NCBI GenBank assembly: GCA_902465115.1
Contig: CABQMC010000052.1
Span: 1 to 8,827 of the forward strand
Reading direction: 5' to 3'
Origin: an uncultured Collinsella sp.
GTDB lineage: Bacteria > Actinomycetota > Coriobacteriia > Coriobacteriales > Coriobacteriaceae
DNA: 8,827 nucleotides
The stretch's first letter is position 1. The number at the start of each line of letters is the position of its first letter. Under the pieces are notes generated by a model. The model saw only the letters and a program-made list of their open reading frames with translations. It was not told where the DNA came from and searched no databases. Both the position numbers and the translations under genes were made by a program. Of the stretch, positions 6,053-8,827 are shown in pieces.

Positions 6053-6095
6053 TAAAACCTACCAAAATGAACCTGTCCCTACATGGCAGGTTTTA
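6053..6095 (-). repeat. GGGACAG hairpin element that includes the purF stop codon
   Basis: On the transcript TAAAACCTGCCA (6095-6084) pairs with TGGTAGGTTTTA (6064-6053): 12 pairs, one of them G-U, around a 19-nt loop TGTAGGGACAGGTTCATTT. The first three stem bases are the purF TAA stop. The loop aligns with the cores of the other elements in this window while the stem sequence is unrelated to theirs. The mismatch-tolerant pair is G-U on the transcribed strand but A-C on the other. Confidence 0.7.
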
Positions 6096-7763
6096 GGCCT
6101 CGCCGTGCTCCTCTTCCCAGCTGCGGTCGTCGTATTTCTCGACCACGGCGTCGTCATCAAAGTGCAGCGGCTTATCCAGGTTGCGGGGCTTAAAGCCCTC
6201 CATAAACTTATCGCGGCCAAAGCTCTCGGGAATCGCCACGGGATAACGGCCGGTAAAGCACGCATCGCAGTAACCGCCCTTGGGCATGACCTTCAGCAGG
6301 CCCTCGACTGAAAGGAAAGCCAGCGAATCGGCGCCGATATACTCGCAAATCTCGTCGACCGTCTTGTTGGCGCTGATAAGCTGCGACTGTACGTCGGTAT
6401 CGATACCGTAGAAGCACGGCCAGATGACCTCGGGCGAGTTGATGCGGATATGAATCTCCTTGGCGCCGGCGTTGCGCAGCATCTTGACGAGCTGCACCAT
6501 GGTGGTGCCACGCACGATGGAGTCGTCGATGACGACCAGGCGCTTGCCCTCGATGTTGTCGCGCAGCGGGTTAAGCTTCATACGCACGCCCATGGCGCGC
6601 AACTCCTGCGTAGGCTCGATAAACGTACGGCCCACGTAGCGGTTCTTGATGAGGCCCTCGCCAAAGGGAATGCCGCTCTCGTGCGAATAGCCCTCCGCGG
6701 GCGGCAGGCCGGAGTCGGGCACGCCGATGACCAGGTCGGCCTCGACGGGCTCCTCGTGTGCCAGCTGACGACCCATGTCGTAACGGCAGGCATAGACGCT
6801 CTTGCCGTTCATGATGGAGTCGGGGCGGGCAAAGTAGACCTGCTCAAAGATGCAGTTGGCGGGCTCTTCGGCGGCAGGCACGCCCTGCTCGGATACCAGA
6901 CCCTCGGCGCTGATGCGCAAGATCTCGCCGGGACGGACGTCACGGACGTACTCGGCACCCACGATGTCGAGTGCGCAGGTCTCGGAAGCAACGACCCAGC
7001 CGCCGGCGCGCGTGACACGGACGGCGGAGTCGACCGTAGCGGCGCCGTCCTGCGACGGCAGCTGCGAAACGGATGCGGCATCGGCCTGGTCCAGGCCCTC
7101 GTCCACCAGCTTGCCCAGCACGAGCGGGCGAATGCCGTGCGGATCGCGGAATGCGTAGAGCGCCTGCTCGTTGATGAGCGTCATCGCGTAGCCGCCGCGC
7201 ACGAGCTCCATGGTCTTGCGAATGCCCTCACGCAGATGGCCTGTACGCTGGGTAAAGTAGCCAATGAGCTTGGTCGCGACCTCGGAATCCGAATTGGAGA
7301 GGAACGGCACGCCGAGCTCAATCAGCTGGCGGCGCAGCTCGTCGGTGTTGACCAGAGTGCCGTTGTGAGCAAGCGCGATAATGACGCTGTTGATAGTAGA
7401 AAGATGCGGCTGCGAGGCTTCCCAGCTCTTGGCGCCGGCGGTGCCATAGCGCACGTGGCCCACGGCCAGCTGGCCGGAGAGCGTCGACAGGTCGGCGTTG
7501 GAGAACACGCGATCGAGCAGTCCCAGGTCTTTGCGAACCATAACCGTGCCGCCGTCGCCCACGGCGATTCCCGCCGATTCCTGGCCGCGATGCTGCAGCG
7601 CGCGCAGACCAAAGTACGTCAGTCGAGCCACATCGCGATCGGGTGCCCACACACCAAAAATGCCGCATTCCTCATGCAGCTGGTCGGAGTCCGGATCATA
7701 CGTCGACATGGTCTTCACCTGTCCCGCGGCGCGCTCGGCCGCGCGGATGGTTTCTTGAGACAT
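6093..7763 (-). CDS. purF: Amidophosphoribosyltransferase, Fe-S cluster (B. subtilis-like) type
   Basis: First committed step of purine synthesis: transfers glutamine-derived ammonia to PRPP, giving phosphoribosylamine. 556 aa, against about 475 for B. subtilis. The Ntn glutaminase nucleophile is Cys33 in HEECGIFGV, so a propeptide must be removed. GHVRYGT (102-108) and AHNGTLVN (132-139) are glutaminase motifs; VIDDSIVRGTT (411-421) is the PRPP loop. Cys263, Cys450, Cys499 and Cys502 match the four cysteines that bind [4Fe-4S] in B. subtilis PurF. Two in-frame starts each have a good Shine-Dalgarno: 7763 (GAGGGGA) and 7709 (AGGTGA), giving propeptides of 32 or 14 residues; the longer is listed. 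Residues about 220-252 look like an insertion before WVVASETCA, and a charged tail extends the C-terminus. It leads the purine block, with purM and purN downstream. Confidence 0.97.
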   Translation of the reverse strand: MSQETIRAAERAAGQVKTMSTYDPDSDQLHEECGIFGVWAPDRDVARLTYFGLRALQHRGQESAGIAVGDGGTVMVRKDLGLLDRVFSNADLSTLSGQLAVGHVRYGTAGAKSWEASQPHLSTINSVIIALAHNGTLVNTDELRRQLIELGVPFLSNSDSEVATKLIGYFTQRTGHLREGIRKTMELVRGGYAMTLINEQALYAFRDPHGIRPLVLGKLVDEGLDQADAASVSQLPSQDGAATVDSAVRVTRAGGWVVASETCALDIVGAEYVRDVRPGEILRISAEGLVSEQGVPAAEEPANCIFEQVYFARPDSIMNGKSVYACRYDMGRQLAHEEPVEADLVIGVPDSGLPPAEGYSHESGIPFGEGLIKNRYVGRTFIEPTQELRAMGVRMKLNPLRDNIEGKRLVVIDDSIVRGTTMVQLVKMLRNAGAKEIHIRINSPEVIWPCFYGIDTDVQSQLISANKTVDEICEYIGADSLAFLSVEGLLKVMPKGGYCDACFTGRYPVAIPESFGRDKFMEGFKPRNLDKPLHFDDDAVVEKYDDRSWEEEHGEA

Positions 7764-7804
7764 GGCATCCCCTCAGAGCCTCGTTATTTGGCGTTACCTG
7801 CCCT

Positions 7805-7810
7805 ATTATA
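7805..7810 (-). promoter_or_regulatory. Candidate -10 element for purF
   Basis: A perfect TATAAT on the minus strand places transcription start near 7798, giving a leader of about 35 nt. No good -35 hexamer is found 16-18 nt upstream, and TG sits one base too far away for a textbook extended -10. A second minus-strand TATAAG (7875-7870) overlaps a plus-strand TATAAT (7871-7876). The rest of 7764-8057 holds no recognisable gene; I saw no purine riboswitch and no convincing PurR box. Confidence 0.45.
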
Positions 7811-8057
7811 CGCACGGCAAGACAAGCACTCCCGCGCATGAACAGCGCTTTTTAAAAGCCCACCGAGCTTATAATCCGTTTTGCAGCCAAACATTTTATT
7901 GGGCAACCGCCTCGGGGCCGACGATCCCGCATACTTCCGTTGCGACGCGTCTCGCCCGCCGTTGGGGCTTGCATTGTTGCAATTGGGACGTTCGTCCTGT
8001 CTTTTGGCAGGTCGGCGGCGTATCCTTGTACCTACAGCAAAACGAGAAAGGTTATGT

Positions 8058-8827
8058 ATGGATCGAAACGAACTCGACCCCAGCGTCCCCAGCGCCACGG
8101 AGGTCAAGAAGATCCCCCTCATCATTAAGGTGTACGCTGTCCTGTGCATCCTGTCCGGCGTGGGCACGCTCCCTTCGGTCGGCGCCTTTATGTGGCAGGT
8201 CATCACCGCGCTCATCAACGGCAACGCCGCCGCCAAGCTCGGCGACAACACGCTCGTCGCGGTCGGCCTTATCGTCGCCGGCATCATGCTCTCGGCTGCC
8301 AGTGCCGTCATCTTGATCATCTTTGGCCTAGACCTCATCAAGAACCAGCGCCGCAATGCCGCCCGTCTGTCCTATATCCTTATCGCGTTTACCGTCGTCG
8401 AGCTTTTGGTTGACGTGATGCTCCAGGGCATCGGGCCCTTCTTGCTTCGCCCTGCCATCCAGCTCGGCATCCTCGTCGCGCTTTCGGCCACCGTCGACCC
8501 CACGCTACGCCAGGAGCGCGAGCTGCAGCGCCGCCTGCAGGAGATGCTCGACCGCGACGCCGCCGCCGAGGGCATGCTCGGGCGCGATGAAACCGGCGAA
8601 GGCTACATCAAACTCAACTACTTCAACCTGTTCTGGGTATTCTTTGTCTGCTGCATACTCGGCCTGATCGCCGAGGACATCTGGCACATGACGGTCGACG
8701 ACCCGGGCGTCTACCAGAACCGCGCCGGCATGCTGTTTGGTCCCTTCAGCCCCATCTACGGATTTGGCGCCGTACTCATGACCATGGTGCTCAACCGCTT
8801 CTACAAAAAGAACCCCATCATTATCTT
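8058..8827 (+). CDS. Membrane protein with CmpB-like putative ABC transporter permease domain, 3' end cut by window edge
   Basis: Integral membrane protein of unknown function, 256 codons visible. The N-terminal half has hydrophobic segments at about 20-45, 66-93, 103-121 and 126-145. A charged stretch (about 148-178: RQERELQRRLQEMLDRD) is probably a cytoplasmic amphipathic helix. From about 185 a second membrane part begins: NYFNLFWVFFVCCILGLIAED, then RAGMLFGPFSPIYGFGAVL (222-240). The G-x-L-F-G-P-F-x-P-I-Y-G-F-G pattern is typical of the family annotated as putative ABC-transporter type IV / CmpB-like, for which no transport activity is shown here. Start 8058 is preferred because AAAGG ends 6 nt upstream; the ATG at 8054 is out of frame and too close. 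It is divergent from purF and the only plus-strand gene, with no ATPase partner visible. Confidence 0.85.
   Translation, partial: MDRNELDPSVPSATEVKKIPLIIKVYAVLCILSGVGTLPSVGAFMWQVITALINGNAAAKLGDNTLVAVGLIVAGIMLSAASAVILIIFGLDLIKNQRRNAARLSYILIAFTVVELLVDVMLQGIGPFLLRPAIQLGILVALSATVDPTLRQERELQRRLQEMLDRDAAAEGMLGRDETGEGYIKLNYFNLFWVFFVCCILGLIAEDIWHMTVDDPGVYQNRAGMLFGPFSPIYGFGAVLMTMVLNRFYKKNPIII

Noticed and set aside
6450..7841. Very long plus-strand open frame opposite purF; similar long frames lie opposite purM (5145-6311), the foldase gene (2361-3371) and purN (4025-4981).
   Set aside because: The minus-strand genes have full family motifs. The opposing frames are Leu/Val/Arg/His-rich with no recognisable domain, as expected from third-position G/C bias.
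7982..8000. TTGGGACGTTCGTCCTGTC as another GGGGACAG family member.
   Set aside because: It lacks the fourth G, the ACAG and the TTAA part of the core, and its small GGAC/GTCC hairpin lies in the core rather than the flanks; resemblance is too weak.
7764..8057. Purine riboswitch or PurR operator in the purF leader.
   Set aside because: I found no conserved purine-aptamer core and no clear PurR box; the likely leader is only about 35 nt.

Overview
The window is G+C-rich bacterial chromosome, with C/G-ending codons dominating every gene. It reads most like an anaerobic or gut-associated high-G+C Gram-positive, and my best guess is a Collinsella-like member of the Coriobacteriia. That is an impression from gene style, the Fe-S-type PurF, a membrane-anchored parvulin, a lone PTS IIA domain and a GGGGACAG intergenic repeat; the sequence alone cannot prove it. 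No rRNA, tRNA, IS transposase, phage gene or CRISPR array is visible.

Layout: from 1 to 7763 every gene lies on the minus strand, so it is described here from right to left. purF (6093-7763) starts a purine block and is followed by a 156-nt gap holding two strong hairpins. purM (4833-5936) follows and overlaps purN (4142-4843) by 11 nt, and a terminator at 4066-4109 closes the block. Together these genes cover steps 1, 3 and 5 of de novo IMP synthesis. Next is a lone PTS EIIA of the fructose/galactitol type (3524-3988), then a membrane-anchored parvulin-type peptidyl-prolyl isomerase (2133-3353) followed closely by a YqeY-family gene (1635-2078) and its terminator (1574-1605). At the left edge are the ATPase (656-1387) and the start of the Tat/lipoprotein substrate-binding protein (1-647, cut by the edge) of a polar amino acid ABC importer. 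A 294-nt divergent region separates purF from a plus-strand gene (8058 to the right edge) for a membrane protein of the CmpB-like 'putative ABC transporter permease' family.

The least conventional signal is a set of small palindromic elements in at least four intergenic gaps (1492-1562, 3420-3509, 4034-4062, 6053-6095). They share a core of about 19 nt, roughly ATyGGGGACAGgyTTAAyy, yet the complementary arms that make each hairpin differ from site to site. One is a 27-bp inverted pair, one is a composite with direct repeats, and one forms a 12-bp hairpin that takes in the purF stop codon. They look like a REP/REPIN-type family, possibly moved by a RAYT (TnpA-REP) transposase elsewhere in the genome, but constant loops with compensating stems deserve a closer look.
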